A stretch of 31,667 nt of DNA from CAZCFB01 sp964511535 (GCA_964511535.1 CAZEFW010000107.1:1-31667); one strand, 5' to 3'; shown: positions 10,365-19,316, numbered from the stretch's first letter. Numbers and translations: made by a program. The notes: generated by a model not told the origin, from the letters alone.

Positions 10365-13181
10365 CTACTCCGCCACCCTCAGCCCCGTGGGCAGCGCATC
10401 GCCGAACATCTGTCCCCGCTCCGCCTCGTGCAGCACCTTCACCTCGGTGACCAGCGACAGCAGGCTCTCGGGACACTCGATCTCTTGCAGCCGCTCCACC
10501 AGGTCACCCCGCAGCACCTCCCTGACATCCCGCGCGGGATCCCCGCACCGCCGGGCGAGCTGCGCCACGCACAGGGCCATGCCCCGGGCGCGGTCCCACT
10601 TCATGGCCAGCAGCCGCTCCAGCCAGTGCTCCACCTTCTCCCGGGACACCACCTCCTCCGCCGGCCCGTACAGCGGCACCCGCGAGCCGAACCGCCCCAG
10701 CGCCCACAGGTTATGCTCCCCGCGCCCCGCCACCGCGTTGCGCAGCGCCACGTCCCCCAGGCCCTCCTTGGACACCGCCGGCACCCGCTCCAGGCTCGCC
10801 ACCGCGCGCCACATCTCGGCCAGCTCCTGCATGTTCATGCCCCCGCCGCCCTTGCCCTTGCCCTTCTTCTTGCCCTTCTTCTTGCCCTTCTTCCTGGCCG
10901 CCTTGCCCGCCGCCTTGACCGCCTCGCCCGACAGCAGCGGCGGTGACAGCTTGTTGGACAGCTCCAGCTGCTGGCCGCGGTTCAGCCCTCCTGACACCCG
11001 CCGCCACAGCACCCACCACGCGATGCGGCACCACAGCTGATCCTCGTGGTCCAGGCCCGCCCTGAAGACCGTCCACAGGTCGTCGATGCGGTTTTGATCC
11101 AGCGGGTCACCGAACCCTGGCCGCAGCAGGATGCCGGCCAGGTTCAGCCAGCCCGACTCATGATCCGGGCTCACGCCGCGGGTCATGCTCATCTCCCACA
11201 GCGGCCCCCACAGGGCGCGGATCAGCGCCGCGGGCCAGGTGAGCCGCTCGGCGTCCAGCACCTCCTCGACGCGCCGGATCAGCGTGCGCGGCCCCATCTC
11301 CGGGTTCCCCCGGCCGCGCTGGTCGAAGGTGGACCGGATCAGCTCGGCCGCGGCCACCTGCTGCTCCTCGTCCAGCTCCAGCGAGGCGTCGCCCACGCCC
11401 ACCCCGGGCCCCGGGTCCTCCGTGTCGCCGTCGCGCAGGGAGAACTCCAGATCCCAGCGGTGATCCGAGTCGCGCGCCGCGCACCACAGCTGCAGGGTGC
11501 CGAGCTCGGTGATGGCGCCGCCCAGGGTCACCGGCACCGTCTCCCCCGAGAAGCCGCGGTCGTAGTTGAGCACCGTGTACAGCGGCGGCAGGTCGATGAA
11601 CACCTCGTCGTCCAGCTCCACCACCTGCCCCGGGTCATGACCCAGCGGCGCGGTGGAGCTGTGCAGCGGGAAGCTCACCGGCCGGTCGGTCACCGCCTCG
11701 AAGCTGGAGTCCGGGATCTGCACCACGTCGCCCTCGTCCACGCCGAAGGGGATGAGGCACACCGCCTTGCGCGTGGTCAGGTCGTCCGAGCCCACGCCCA
11801 CGTAGTACGCGCGCACGGTGCCGCCGCGGATGCGCACCCCTGTGCCGGCGCGCACCAGCCCGTAGGTGGCCGCCCCCAGGGCCACCGCCAGATCGAGGCT
11901 GCGGCTCTCCAGGATCACCGGCTCATCGCCGAACCAGTGGGTCGCCGCCTCCACCACCCGGTCCTGGACCATGGCCGCCTTCATGGCGCCGCCGTTGAAC
12001 AGGATGGCGTCGGGGCGCGCGTCGTGCCGCCGCAAGAACGCCGACAGGTTCCGGGTCACCGCCGGGTCCTGGGCGTAGGGCAGCCCCAGCTCCTGCAAGC
12101 CCCCCCGGGAGCGCGCCCGCGGCTCGGCGTAGTCGGTGACCGGGAAGAACCCGTCGAGCACCAGCTCGATCACCTCGTCGTAGAACAGGTCGATCTTCAG
12201 GCTGCCGCCGATCACCTTGGAGCCGCGCCCCGCCAGGTGGATGCTGAACCGGTCGTCCTGGTTGAACAGCCCGAGCAGCAGCTCCTTGGCCTTGCGGCAC
12301 GAGTGCACCAGCGCGCCCCACTGCTTGGCGTCGAGCTCACCGGCGCGCTTGACCAGGCGCCGCTCCAGGTGCCGCGCCAGGGCGAGGTCCATGTTGTCGC
12401 CGCCCAGCATCAGGTGGTCGCCCACCGCAACCCGCTCCAGGCTCAGCTCCTCGCCCGCGCCAGTGACCGAGATGAGCGAGAAGTCGGTGGTGCCGCCGCC
12501 CACGTCGCACACCAGCACCAGGTCCCCCTCGTGCAGCTGCTCGCGCCAGAACTCGCCCTGGCTGCGCACCCAGGAGTAGAACGCGGCCTGCGGCTCCTCC
12601 AGCAGGGTGAGCCGGCCCAGCCCGGCCCGCCTGGCCGCCTTGACGGTCAGCTCCCGGGCCACCTCGTCGAAGGACGCGGGCACGGTGAGCACCACCTCGC
12701 TCTGGCCCATGGAGAACTCCACCCGGCCCTCGCTCATGCGGTGGTCCCACGCCTCGCGAAGGTGCGCGATGTAGCGCGACGCCACCTCAACCGGCGACAG
12801 GTGGGGGATGTCGGTGGGGCTGCCCCAGGGCAGGATCGGCTCCTCGCGATCCACCCCGGCGTGGCACAGCCACGACTTGGCAGAGGAGACCAGGCGCGCC
12901 GGCACCAGGCTCCCCTGGTCCCGGGCGAAGGCGCCCACGGCGTAGTCGCGGTGGGCGTCCCAGGGCAGGGCCGTGGCGCCGGGGGGCAGGTCATGCGCGC
13001 CCGGCAGGTAGAGGAACGACGGAAGGCCCTGCTCTTCCTCGACCTGTGCCGGGCCCACCAGCTGCGGCACCTTGAACAGCCGGATGGCCGGGGGATCCGA
13101 GCCATCGGCCAGGTCAACGTAGGCGATGGCGCTGTTGGTGGTTCCGAGATCGATGCCGATGATGTAACGGGACTGTCCCAT
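10365..13181 (-). CDS. Hsp70 family protein with DUF3731-type C-terminal extension
   Basis: With the ATG at 13181 the protein has 938 residues and begins MGQSRYIIGIDLGTTNS, the usual Hsp70 beginning. A longer frame from 13265 would add 28 residues with no Hsp70 similarity and was not chosen. ATPase motifs are DLGTTNS (about 11-17), CDVGGGTTDFSL (about 230) and FNGGAMK (about 390). Residues about 600-938 form an extra region (RSTFDQRGRGNPEMGPRTLIRRVEEVLDAE and onward), matching the DUF3731-type tail found on long Hsp70 proteins encoded beside DUF2760. A Lys/Gly-rich low-complexity tract (KKGKKKGKKKGKGKGGGG, DNA about 10845-10900) interrupts this tail. The gene is convergent with the 603-residue Hsp70. 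No ribosome site is visible before the ATG, but a perfect TATAAT sits nine bases upstream. Confidence 0.9.
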   Translation of the reverse strand: MGQSRYIIGIDLGTTNSAIAYVDLADGSDPPAIRLFKVPQLVGPAQVEEEQGLPSFLYLPGAHDLPPGATALPWDAHRDYAVGAFARDQGSLVPARLVSSAKSWLCHAGVDREEPILPWGSPTDIPHLSPVEVASRYIAHLREAWDHRMSEGRVEFSMGQSEVVLTVPASFDEVARELTVKAARRAGLGRLTLLEEPQAAFYSWVRSQGEFWREQLHEGDLVLVCDVGGGTTDFSLISVTGAGEELSLERVAVGDHLMLGGDNMDLALARHLERRLVKRAGELDAKQWGALVHSCRKAKELLLGLFNQDDRFSIHLAGRGSKVIGGSLKIDLFYDEVIELVLDGFFPVTDYAEPRARSRGGLQELGLPYAQDPAVTRNLSAFLRRHDARPDAILFNGGAMKAAMVQDRVVEAATHWFGDEPVILESRSLDLAVALGAATYGLVRAGTGVRIRGGTVRAYYVGVGSDDLTTRKAVCLIPFGVDEGDVVQIPDSSFEAVTDRPVSFPLHSSTAPLGHDPGQVVELDDEVFIDLPPLYTVLNYDRGFSGETVPVTLGGAITELGTLQLWCAARDSDHRWDLEFSLRDGDTEDPGPGVGVGDASLELDEEQQVAAAELIRSTFDQRGRGNPEMGPRTLIRRVEEVLDAERLTWPAALIRALWGPLWEMSMTRGVSPDHESGWLNLAGILLRPGFGDPLDQNRIDDLWTVFRAGLDHEDQLWCRIAWWVLWRRVSGGLNRGQQLELSNKLSPPLLSGEAVKAAGKAARKKGKKKGKKKGKGKGGGGMNMQELAEMWRAVASLERVPAVSKEGLGDVALRNAVAGRGEHNLWALGRFGSRVPLYGPAEEVVSREKVEHWLERLLAMKWDRARGMALCVAQLARRCGDPARDVREVLRGDLVERLQEIECPESLLSLVTEVKVLHEAERGQMFGDALPTGLRVAE

Positions 13182-13190
13182 GTGGACCGC

Positions 13191-13196
13191 ATTATA
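13191..13196 (-). promoter_or_regulatory. -10 element TATAAT directly before the long Hsp70 start
   Basis: On the minus strand a perfect TATAAT (13196-13191) is followed by nine bases and the ATG at 13181. Transcription would start essentially at the initiation codon, so the mRNA would be leaderless or nearly so. This agrees with the absence of a Shine-Dalgarno site. No convincing -35 is seen at 17 bases. Confidence 0.45.
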
Positions 13197-13222
13197 TATA
13201 CCGAGCGGTCCCGGATGGGAAA

Positions 13223-13252
13223 TTGACGCTGGCGATGTTGGTGGGGCATCAT
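13223..13252 (+). promoter_or_regulatory. Possible promoter of the lipoprotein/PEGA locus
   Basis: TTGACG (13223-13228) and CATCAT (13247-13252, 4/6 to the -10 consensus) are separated by 18 bases and point toward the small lipoprotein at 13283. The 101-bp divergent spacer would have to hold promoters for both directions. This is a weak pattern match only. Confidence 0.3.
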
Positions 13253-13282
13253 GAGCCGAGTTCAAACATGTGGTGAATCTTA

Positions 13283-13489
13283 ATGATCTTCCGATTCATT
13301 CAGGGGGGACTGGCCCTGATCTTCCTGGTCGGTCTGGCCGGTTGCACAGAGGAGGAGCCGCGCTACTGTGACGCGGTGACCAACAAGAACTGCGCGACCC
13401 TGCCCGGGCACCACTGCAACTTCGCCAGGCGCGCCTGCGAGCCCAACGAGGCTGGCGTGGCCGCGGCCGACGCCGGAGGCGCGGGATGA
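13283..13489 (+). CDS. Small Cys-rich lipoprotein
   Basis: 68 residues. MIFRFIQGGLALIFLVGLAGC is a lipoprotein signal with lipobox LAGC (Cys21), leaving a mature peptide of only 48 residues. It contains EEEPRYCDAVTNKNCATLPG and HHCNFARRACEP, with five further cysteines/paired positions, then an Ala/Gly-rich end. The spacing resembles the first 35 mature residues of the large Cys-rich lipoprotein at 14523 (GDNPEYCADDAACKD...YCHGVGNFCHSGC). It may therefore be a short or truncated relative of that family. Its TGA overlaps the ATG of the PEGA gene (ATGA, 13486-13489), implying translational coupling. Confidence 0.78.
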   Translation: MIFRFIQGGLALIFLVGLAGCTEEEPRYCDAVTNKNCATLPGHHCNFARRACEPNEAGVAAADAGGAG

Positions 13490-14502
13490 GGTGGGTCGCG
13501 CTGTGTCTTGTGGTCCTGGCGGCGGCGCCGGCGTGGGCCGCGGAGCCGGGGGCTGGCGTGGCGGTGATGATGCCGCGTCACGACGCCGGGGCCATCAAGG
13601 TGCACGAGGCGCAGGCGTTCAGGGAGGCCGTGGTCAGGGCGCTGACAAGGGCGCACCTGGCGGCTCTGGACCTCAAGGAGGTGGACCGGCGCCTGGCCGT
13701 GGCAGACCTCTCGTGCAACACGCCGGAGTGCCTGGCCCGGCGGGCCAAGCTGCTCAATACGCGGCTGCTCATCGGCGGCCGCCTGGAGCATGGCCACGCG
13801 CCGGGATACTCGGTCGCGCTGTGGCTGTACGACGCCAGGCGGGGCTCCACCGTGGCCACGGTGCAGGGCCACTGCAAGACCTGCGACGTCAACGAGGCGG
13901 TGGCGCGCACCGGGCCGCTGACCGTGCGGCTGCTGGAGCAGGCGCTGCGAACCCGTGGCGCGCGCATCGTCGTGCGCTCCTCGCCCCGGGGCGCGGACGT
14001 GCGCATCGACGGCGAGCTGGTGGGCGTGACCGACATGACCTTCGGCGTCAAGCCGGGGGAGCACCTGGTGGTGGTCGAGCACAAGAAGCTCGGCGGGCGG
14101 CGCAAGTACAAGGTCCGGGTCGGGGCAGGGCGCAAGGTGGTGGTCGACGCGAACCTGAACCGCGGCGCCGGCGCCGTGGCCGTGGGGGGCATAAACGCGG
14201 GCACCTGGAAGTGGGTCAGCCTGGGCGTCGGCATGGCAGCGGCGGGCGCGGGCGCGGCGCTGCTGGCCATCCATGGGAGGCAGACTTGCAGCAAGGCGGC
14301 GGAGCATTATCAGTGTCCGGAGCAGTACGACACGCGCGCGCCGGGCATCGGCCTGGTGGTGGCGGGGGGCGTGGTGCTGGCGGGCGCGGGGTTGTTGTTC
14401 TACCTGGACGCCACCTCGGAAGAGAGCGGCGAGACGGTGGCAGCGGCGCCCTGGGTGGCCGGGCGCGACGCGGGCGGCCTGAGCGCGGTGGTTTCCTTTT
14501 GA
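13486..14502 (+). CDS. PEGA-domain exported protein with twin hydrophobic C-terminus
   Basis: 338 residues. Sec signal peptide MRWVALCLVVLAAAPAWAA. Residues about 22-155 form an N-terminal domain (VAVMMPRHDAG, DLKEVDRRLA, LNTRLLIGGRLE). This resembles periplasmic domains that assemble an alpha/beta fold before PEGA; CNTPECLARRAKLL and CKTCD could form disulphides. About 160-225 is a PEGA domain (IVVRSSPRGADVRIDGELVG). Two Gly/Ala-rich hydrophobic segments (about 244-263 and 288-308) follow, and the protein ends GGLSAVVSF. The last 100 residues match the end of the PEGA protein at 17279. GGAGG lies six bases before the ATG. PEGA domains are surface-associated beta-sandwich modules; a cell-envelope scaffold role is inferred. 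Confidence 0.88.
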   Translation: MRWVALCLVVLAAAPAWAAEPGAGVAVMMPRHDAGAIKVHEAQAFREAVVRALTRAHLAALDLKEVDRRLAVADLSCNTPECLARRAKLLNTRLLIGGRLEHGHAPGYSVALWLYDARRGSTVATVQGHCKTCDVNEAVARTGPLTVRLLEQALRTRGARIVVRSSPRGADVRIDGELVGVTDMTFGVKPGEHLVVVEHKKLGGRRKYKVRVGAGRKVVVDANLNRGAGAVAVGGINAGTWKWVSLGVGMAAAGAGAALLAIHGRQTCSKAAEHYQCPEQYDTRAPGIGLVVAGGVVLAGAGLLFYLDATSEESGETVAAAPWVAGRDAGGLSAVVSF

Positions 14503-14522
14503 GCAGTGAAGGACTGGATTCA

Positions 14523-15683
14523 ATGAGAGCCAAGACGATCAGACTTTTCATCGGGGCCGCGGCCCTGCTCGCCCTGGGCTGCGTGGGCGACAACCCCGAG
14601 TACTGCGCGGACGACGCGGCCTGCAAGGACACCACCCGCGAGGGGTACGACTCGACGAAGCCGTACTGTCACGGCGTGGGGAACTTCTGCCACTCGGGGT
14701 GCAACACCGACGCGGACTGCAACACGAAGACCAGCAAGAACGAGGGCTGGTACGACCCGGCGCGGCCGTATTGCGACTGGGCGACCCATGACTGCGTGGC
14801 CAAGACCAGCGACGCCGCCCCGCTGGACGCTGGCGATGGTCCGCGGCCGGACATGGGCGATGCCATGGTGGCGGATGGCGCGGTCAATGGCACGGCCTGC
14901 ACCGGCGATACGCGCTGCGCCACGGGGTTGTGCGTGGACGGCTACTGCTGCGATACGGCGTGCGGCGGGACGTGCGAGGCGTGCAACGTGACGGGCAAGC
15001 TCGGGACCTGCAGCCCGGTGCCGGCGGGCAAGGACCCGGCGGACGAGTGCAAGGGCAAGGCGCCGTGCGGGGCGGAGTTCTGCGACGGCGCGCGAGCCTG
15101 CCAGAAGGCCGCGCCGGCCACCACGGCGTGCGGCGGCAGCTGCAGCAGCGGCAGCACCCTGGCGCAGCTGCTGTGCGACGGCGCGGGCAAGTGCGGCACC
15201 AGTCCCAAGAGCGTCAAGTGCGACCCGTCGCTGTGCGACGCCTCGGCCAAGCCGTTCGCGGCCTGCGCCAAGGGGTGCAAGGACAACACCGGCTGCGTCA
15301 CCGGCAGCGCGTGCGACCGCGCCGACGCGCACAAGACGGGGCTGGGGGTATGCGTCAAGACGGCGGATGTACTGAGCGTTACCGGGGCGCTTTCGCTGGA
15401 CAACGCAATCCAGGATCTCAACAAGGGAACTCTGAGCCAGGGCCATATCCTGATTCCGAGTGGCACCTTCTCCGCTGACCTGAACATCACGAGCAGCAAA
15501 AAGATCAAAATAATCGGCAACGGCAAGGGCAAAACGTCGATAACCCCCACATCGAGCAACAGCAAGGCACCGGTCATCGTCAACGCCGGCGCCAACGTGA
15601 CGCTTCAGGGAGTGACAGTGAGCGGAAGCAAGGCCGGGGGCATCAAGTGCGAGGGCACCAGCAGCAAGCCGGGTACGCTGGTT
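14523..15683 (+). CDS. Cys-rich beta-helix lipoprotein, C-terminus lost in gap
   Basis: 387 codons to the start of the gap. The N-terminus MRAKTIRLFIGAAALLALGC is a lipoprotein signal (Cys20). An Asp/Ala-rich linker (about 100-120) leads to a Cys-rich block starting CTGDTRCATGLCVDGYCC, about 160 residues with about 25 cysteines. From about residue 280 it turns into short beta strands with Asn/Gly/Ser turns (HILIPSGTFSADLNI, KIKIIGNGKGKTSI, GANVTLQGVTVSGSKAGGIKC), as in parallel right-handed beta-helices. GAAGGA lies 10 bases before the ATG. It is paralogous to the protein after the gap. By comparison with that protein, roughly 200 C-terminal residues are missing here. Likely a surface-anchored adhesin or carbohydrate-binding protein; function unknown. 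Confidence 0.85.
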
Positions 15684-15783
15684 NNNNNNNNNNNNNNNNN
15701 NNNNNNNNNNNNNNNNNNNNNNNNNNNNNNNNNNNNNNNNNNNNNNNNNNNNNNNNNNNNNNNNNNNNNNNNNNNNNNNNNNN
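15684..15783. other. Assembly gap (100 N)
   Basis: Exactly 100 N, the conventional size for a scaffold gap of unknown length. The flanks are two paralogous genes cut at different points: the left lacks its C-terminus and the right its N-terminus. The apparent in-frame continuity across the N run is therefore an artefact, and one or more genes or repeats may be hidden. Confidence 0.97.
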
Positions 15784-17282
15784 AGGCAGGCGCCACCGAC
15801 CTGGGCCCCACCGCCGACGCTGACGCGGGACCGTCCGCTGACCTACCCCTGACCGACCTGCCGCTGCTGGATCTCTCCCCGGCCGACCTGCCGGGCACCG
15901 GCGCCACCTGCTCGGGCGACACCCCCTGCGCCACCGGCTTCTGCGTGGACGGCTTCTGCTGCGACAACCCGTGCGCCTCCACCTGCCACGCCTGCAACGT
16001 CAAGGGCAAGGAGGGCACCTGCTCCCCAATCCCCCAGGGCACCGATCCGGACAGCGAGTGCACCGGCAGCGCCCCCTGCGGAGGCGATGTGTGCGACGGC
16101 GCCGGCGCCTGCACCAAGTTCGCGCCCACCTCTTTCGCCTGCAAGAGCAAGTGCCACAGCAGCAACAAGGAGATGATCGAGGAGGCGTTCTGCGACGGAA
16201 GCGGCCAGTGCGGCGCCACCTTCAAGAGCCGAACCTGTTCCCCTTACCTGTGCGACGCCACCACCAACCTGTGCTCCACGGCCTGCAACAAGAGCAAGGA
16301 GTGCGTGGCGGCCAGCGCGTGCGATCGGAGCAAGGCCCATGTCACCGGCGTCGGCACCTGCATCGCCACCCAGTTCGTCAAGGTCACCGGCGTCTGGAAC
16401 GACCTGTTGGCCGAGATCGCGGCCATCAAGGCCGGCACCTCCAACAAGACCCACATCCGCCTGAACAAGAAAACATACTCCCAGAAGGACCTGAACATCG
16501 TCGGGCCCATCAAACTCACCCTCGTGGGAGACGACGGCGCCTTGCTGCGGCCACTGAGCACACCAAGCGATCCAGTGATCACTATCCAGGGCGGCGTCGA
16601 GCTGACGCTTCAGGGCGTGACCTTGAGCGACTCGTCCAGCCAGGCTATCTACTGTCAGGCATCCACCCCGGGCGGCGCCACGCTGAAGATGTTCGACGGC
16701 GAGCTGCTGCAGAACGGCATGCAGGGTCTATACAGCTCCAACTGCAACGTGGAGATTCGCCGCTCCAGGTTTGACTACAACAAGGGCGGCGCTGCCGAGC
16801 TGTTCGCCGGCTCCTTCACCCTGGTCAACAACCTGTTCGATAACAACGGGACCAGCAGCAGCAACTTCGGTGGCCTGTCCCTGGCGCCTGGCACGGGCCG
16901 GCCCGTGGTGTTGGTCAACAACACCTTCGTCCAAAACAAAGCCTCCAGCGCCGCGACCTCCGCCCTGGTGTGCAAGAGCATGAACGATGTCCTGCGCAAC
17001 AACGTACTCTACGACTCCACCAAGTCCTCCTCCCAGCAGCTGGCCACCGGCTGCAACTTCGTCTACTCCCGTGTGCCGGGCGCCGGCGGCGGCACGGGGA
17101 ACATCGCCACCACACCCATACTGTCCGCTATTCCATACTATCGTCCCCTTGTGTCGCCCTCCCAGTGCCCCACCATCGACGCGGGACAGGCCACCAACCA
17201 GACGGTGATCGACAAGGAGGGCAACCCGCGCCCGGCCACCAAGGGCGGCAAGGTGGACATGGGAGCCTACGAGGTGAAATGA
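15784..17282 (+). CDS. Cys-rich beta-helix protein, N-terminus lost in gap
   Basis: About 499 codons from the gap to TGA at 17280-17282. After an Asp/Leu/Pro-rich linker (ADLPLTDLPLLDLSPADLPG) comes a Cys-rich block, CSGDTPCATGFCVDGFCC through ACDRSKAHVTGVGTC, colinear with that of the 14523 gene. It is followed by a long parallel beta-helix region. Repeated turn motifs include LTLQGVTLSDSSSQAIYC, NVEIRRSRFDYNKGG, FTLVNNLFDNNGTSS and VVLVNNTFVQNK. It ends in PTIDAGQATNQTVIDKEG and a closing DMGAYEV, the usual end of polymorphic-repeat/choice-of-anchor beta-helix proteins. A lipoprotein signal is expected in the missing part. Its TGA overlaps the next gene's ATG (17279-17282). An extracellular adhesin-like role is inferred. 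Confidence 0.87.
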
Positions 17283-18712
17283 GCCGGACCTCCACCACGC
17301 TCCTCCTCGCGCTCCTGCTGCTCGGCGCCGCCCCGGCCGCCGCGCGCCAGGTCACGCCGGTCATCGAGACGCGGGTGGGTGAGCGACCGCCGCTCATGGA
17401 CCGGCACCTGGCCGCGCTGATCATGGACATGGGGCGCATCAACCCCCTGGGGGGCGAGGCCCTGGCCTCCCTGGTGGAGCAGGAGGTGAGCCGACCGTCG
17501 GGTATGAACCGGGAGCCGGCCGGCCTGCGCCAGCTCGTCGAGGAGGGCCGCCGGCAGTTCATCGAGGGGCAGTACAACGACGCCATCAAGCAGCTGGAGC
17601 GCGCCCGCGCCCTGATCCGCCACAGCGCCAGCGCCCTGGCCCGGGACCGCGGGCTGCGTGAGGCCCAGCACCGGGCGCTGCTCTACCTGGCCCACGCCTA
17701 CCTGCGCGCCGGCCAACGCAAGCTGGCCCGCCGCAGCGTGGCCGAGGCCCTGCGCAGCTTCTCCGATCGCGACCTCTCGCTGGCCCGCTACGGCCCGGAG
17801 CTGGCCGACTTCTACCGCGAAGTCAGGCGCGAGCTGGGCAAGCTGCCCCGGCGCAAGCTCACCGTGGTCACCGAGCCGCCCGGCTGCATGGTGTTCCTCA
17901 ACGGCGACTACCGCGGCGAGAGCCCGGTCTCCATCTCGAACCTGCTGGCCGGCGAGTACCTGGTGCATGTCAAACATCAGGCCCGCAGAGGGCGGGTCCA
18001 CCCGGTGGCGCTCACCGACCGGGATCGCAAAGTCCGCGTCGACCTGGCCCTCGACCAGGTGCTGAGCACCAACCAGCGCGTGGCGCTGGTCTACCCGGAC
18101 CACGCCGCCCGGGAGCGCAGGGGCCCCGGGCAAGCCGCTCACCTGGCCCGGGTGCTGGGGGCGCGCCAGGCGGTGGTCGTGGAACTGCAATCAAGGCACG
18201 GCCGCCCGGCCCTGGCCGCCACCCTGGTGGACGCGCGCGAGGGCCGCCCCCTGCGCTCCGCCCGGGTCACCCTCGAGCCAGAGGCGGACGCCGCCGCCGG
18301 GGTGCGCCAGCTGGCGCGCTTCATCGCCGGCGACAGGGCCGGCGACCAGCTGCAGGTGAGCGTCTCGCCGCTGCCCGGCGGACAGGCCCCCGCGGCCCGC
18401 ACCCCGGGGCCATGGGGCCCGCTCAAGTGGGCCAGCCTCGGCGCCGCGGTCGCTGCGCTGGGCGCCGGCGCCGCGCTGCTCGCCATCGACGGCAACAAGG
18501 CCTGCGGCGCCCCCGGTGATGTGCTCTGCCCGGAGAACTACGACACCCTCGGCGGCGGCATCGCTCTGGTCGCGGTGGGCGCGGTGGCGGCCGCCGGCGC
18601 GGGCGTCTTCTTCTACCTCGACAGCGGCGAAGAGGAGCCGGCTCCGGCCGTGGCATTGGCCCCATGGGGGGCACGCAGCGGCGGCGGCATCGCCGCCGGC
18701 CTCACCTGGTAG
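17279..18712 (+). CDS. PEGA-domain exported protein with TPR-like N-terminus
   Basis: 477 residues from the ATG at 17279; a longer upstream frame is rejected because it runs inside the preceding gene. MSRTSTTLLLALLLLGAAPAAA is a Sec signal. About 75-155 is helical with TPR-like pattern (EGRRQFIEGQYNDAIKQLERA, ALLYLAHAYLRAGQRKLARRS). About 195-260 is the PEGA domain (KLTVVTEPPGCMVFLNGDYRGESP). An alpha/beta region of unknown kind follows (about 265-370). The C-terminus repeats the module of the 13486 gene: (K)W(A/V)SLG, AGAALLAI(D/H)G, a Cys-Cys loop (CGAPGDVLCPENYDT), a second hydrophobic segment, APW and a final aromatic (GLTW). GAGG lies just before the ATG. The stop overlaps the convergent rdgB stop region. 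Confidence 0.88.
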   Translation: MSRTSTTLLLALLLLGAAPAAARQVTPVIETRVGERPPLMDRHLAALIMDMGRINPLGGEALASLVEQEVSRPSGMNREPAGLRQLVEEGRRQFIEGQYNDAIKQLERARALIRHSASALARDRGLREAQHRALLYLAHAYLRAGQRKLARRSVAEALRSFSDRDLSLARYGPELADFYREVRRELGKLPRRKLTVVTEPPGCMVFLNGDYRGESPVSISNLLAGEYLVHVKHQARRGRVHPVALTDRDRKVRVDLALDQVLSTNQRVALVYPDHAARERRGPGQAAHLARVLGARQAVVVELQSRHGRPALAATLVDAREGRPLRSARVTLEPEADAAAGVRQLARFIAGDRAGDQLQVSVSPLPGGQAPAARTPGPWGPLKWASLGAAVAALGAGAALLAIDGNKACGAPGDVLCPENYDTLGGGIALVAVGAVAAAGAGVFFYLDSGEEEPAPAVALAPWGARSGGGIAAGLTW

Positions 18713-19316
18713 GCAGCCCCCCGAACCAGTCGCGCATATGCCGCGCCATGGCCTGCATGGCCTGGCCGCGGTGGCTGATGCGGTTCTTGGCGTCGGCAGG
18801 AGCCTCCGCGAAGGTCATGTCCAGCTCGGGCGAGAAGAACACCGGGTCGTAGCCGAAGCCGTTGTCTCCCCGCGGCGCGTCGAGGATGTACCCCTCACAG
18901 GCGCCGGCGTGGGTCACCACCTCGGTGACGTTGGGCCGGGCGAAGGCCACCACGCAGCGGAAGCGCGCGGTGCGCATGCCGGCCGGTACGTCCTGCAGGT
19001 TCTTCAGCAGCAGCTCCATCCGGTCGGCGTCCGACGCGTCGGGCCCGGCGTAGCGCGCCGAGAGCACCCCCGGCTCCCCGTCCAGCGCGTCCACCTCCAG
19101 CCCGCTGTCGTCGGCCAGGGCAGGGCAGCCGCTGAACTGCATGATCTCCATCGCCTTCTTGATGGCGTTGCCGGCGAAGGTGTCGCGGTCTTCCACCACG
19201 TCTGGCGCGCCCGCCAGGTCCGCGAGGCTGAGCAGGTCCAGCCCATGGATGTGGCCCAGCAGCTGGCGCAGCTCCCTCAGCTTCCCCCGGTTGCCGGTCG
19301 CGAAGACGACCTTCAT
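18702..19316 (-). CDS. rdgB: XTP/dITP pyrophosphatase (RdgB/HAM1 family)
   Basis: 204 residues, the normal family length. It starts MKVVFATGNRGKLRELRQLL, with the substrate-binding (S/T)xNxxK signature. FAGNAIKKA and ALADDSGLEVDALDGEPG (catalytic/metal Asp pair) follow, then SARYAG, GDNGFGYDPVFF and ISHRGQAM, all family hallmarks. The enzyme hydrolyses non-canonical purine triphosphates such as dITP and XTP to monophosphates, keeping them out of DNA. The ATG at 19316 overlaps the TGA of rph (ATGA), giving the common rph-rdgB pair. Its 3' end overlaps the convergent PEGA gene by 11 bp. Confidence 0.97.
   Translation of the reverse strand: MKVVFATGNRGKLRELRQLLGHIHGLDLLSLADLAGAPDVVEDRDTFAGNAIKKAMEIMQFSGCPALADDSGLEVDALDGEPGVLSARYAGPDASDADRMELLLKNLQDVPAGMRTARFRCVVAFARPNVTEVVTHAGACEGYILDAPRGDNGFGYDPVFFSPELDMTFAEAPADAKNRISHRGQAMQAMARHMRDWFGGLPTR

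Noticed and set aside
11046..13226. 726-codon plus-strand frame opposite the long Hsp70
   Set aside because: Composition is low-complexity Ala/Arg/His-rich and the opposite strand encodes a clear Hsp70.
13491..17282. One 1263-codon gene through the N gap
   Set aside because: The first part is a shifted reading of the PEGA gene, and the gap has unknown length. The two real partial genes each belong to a separate paralogue.
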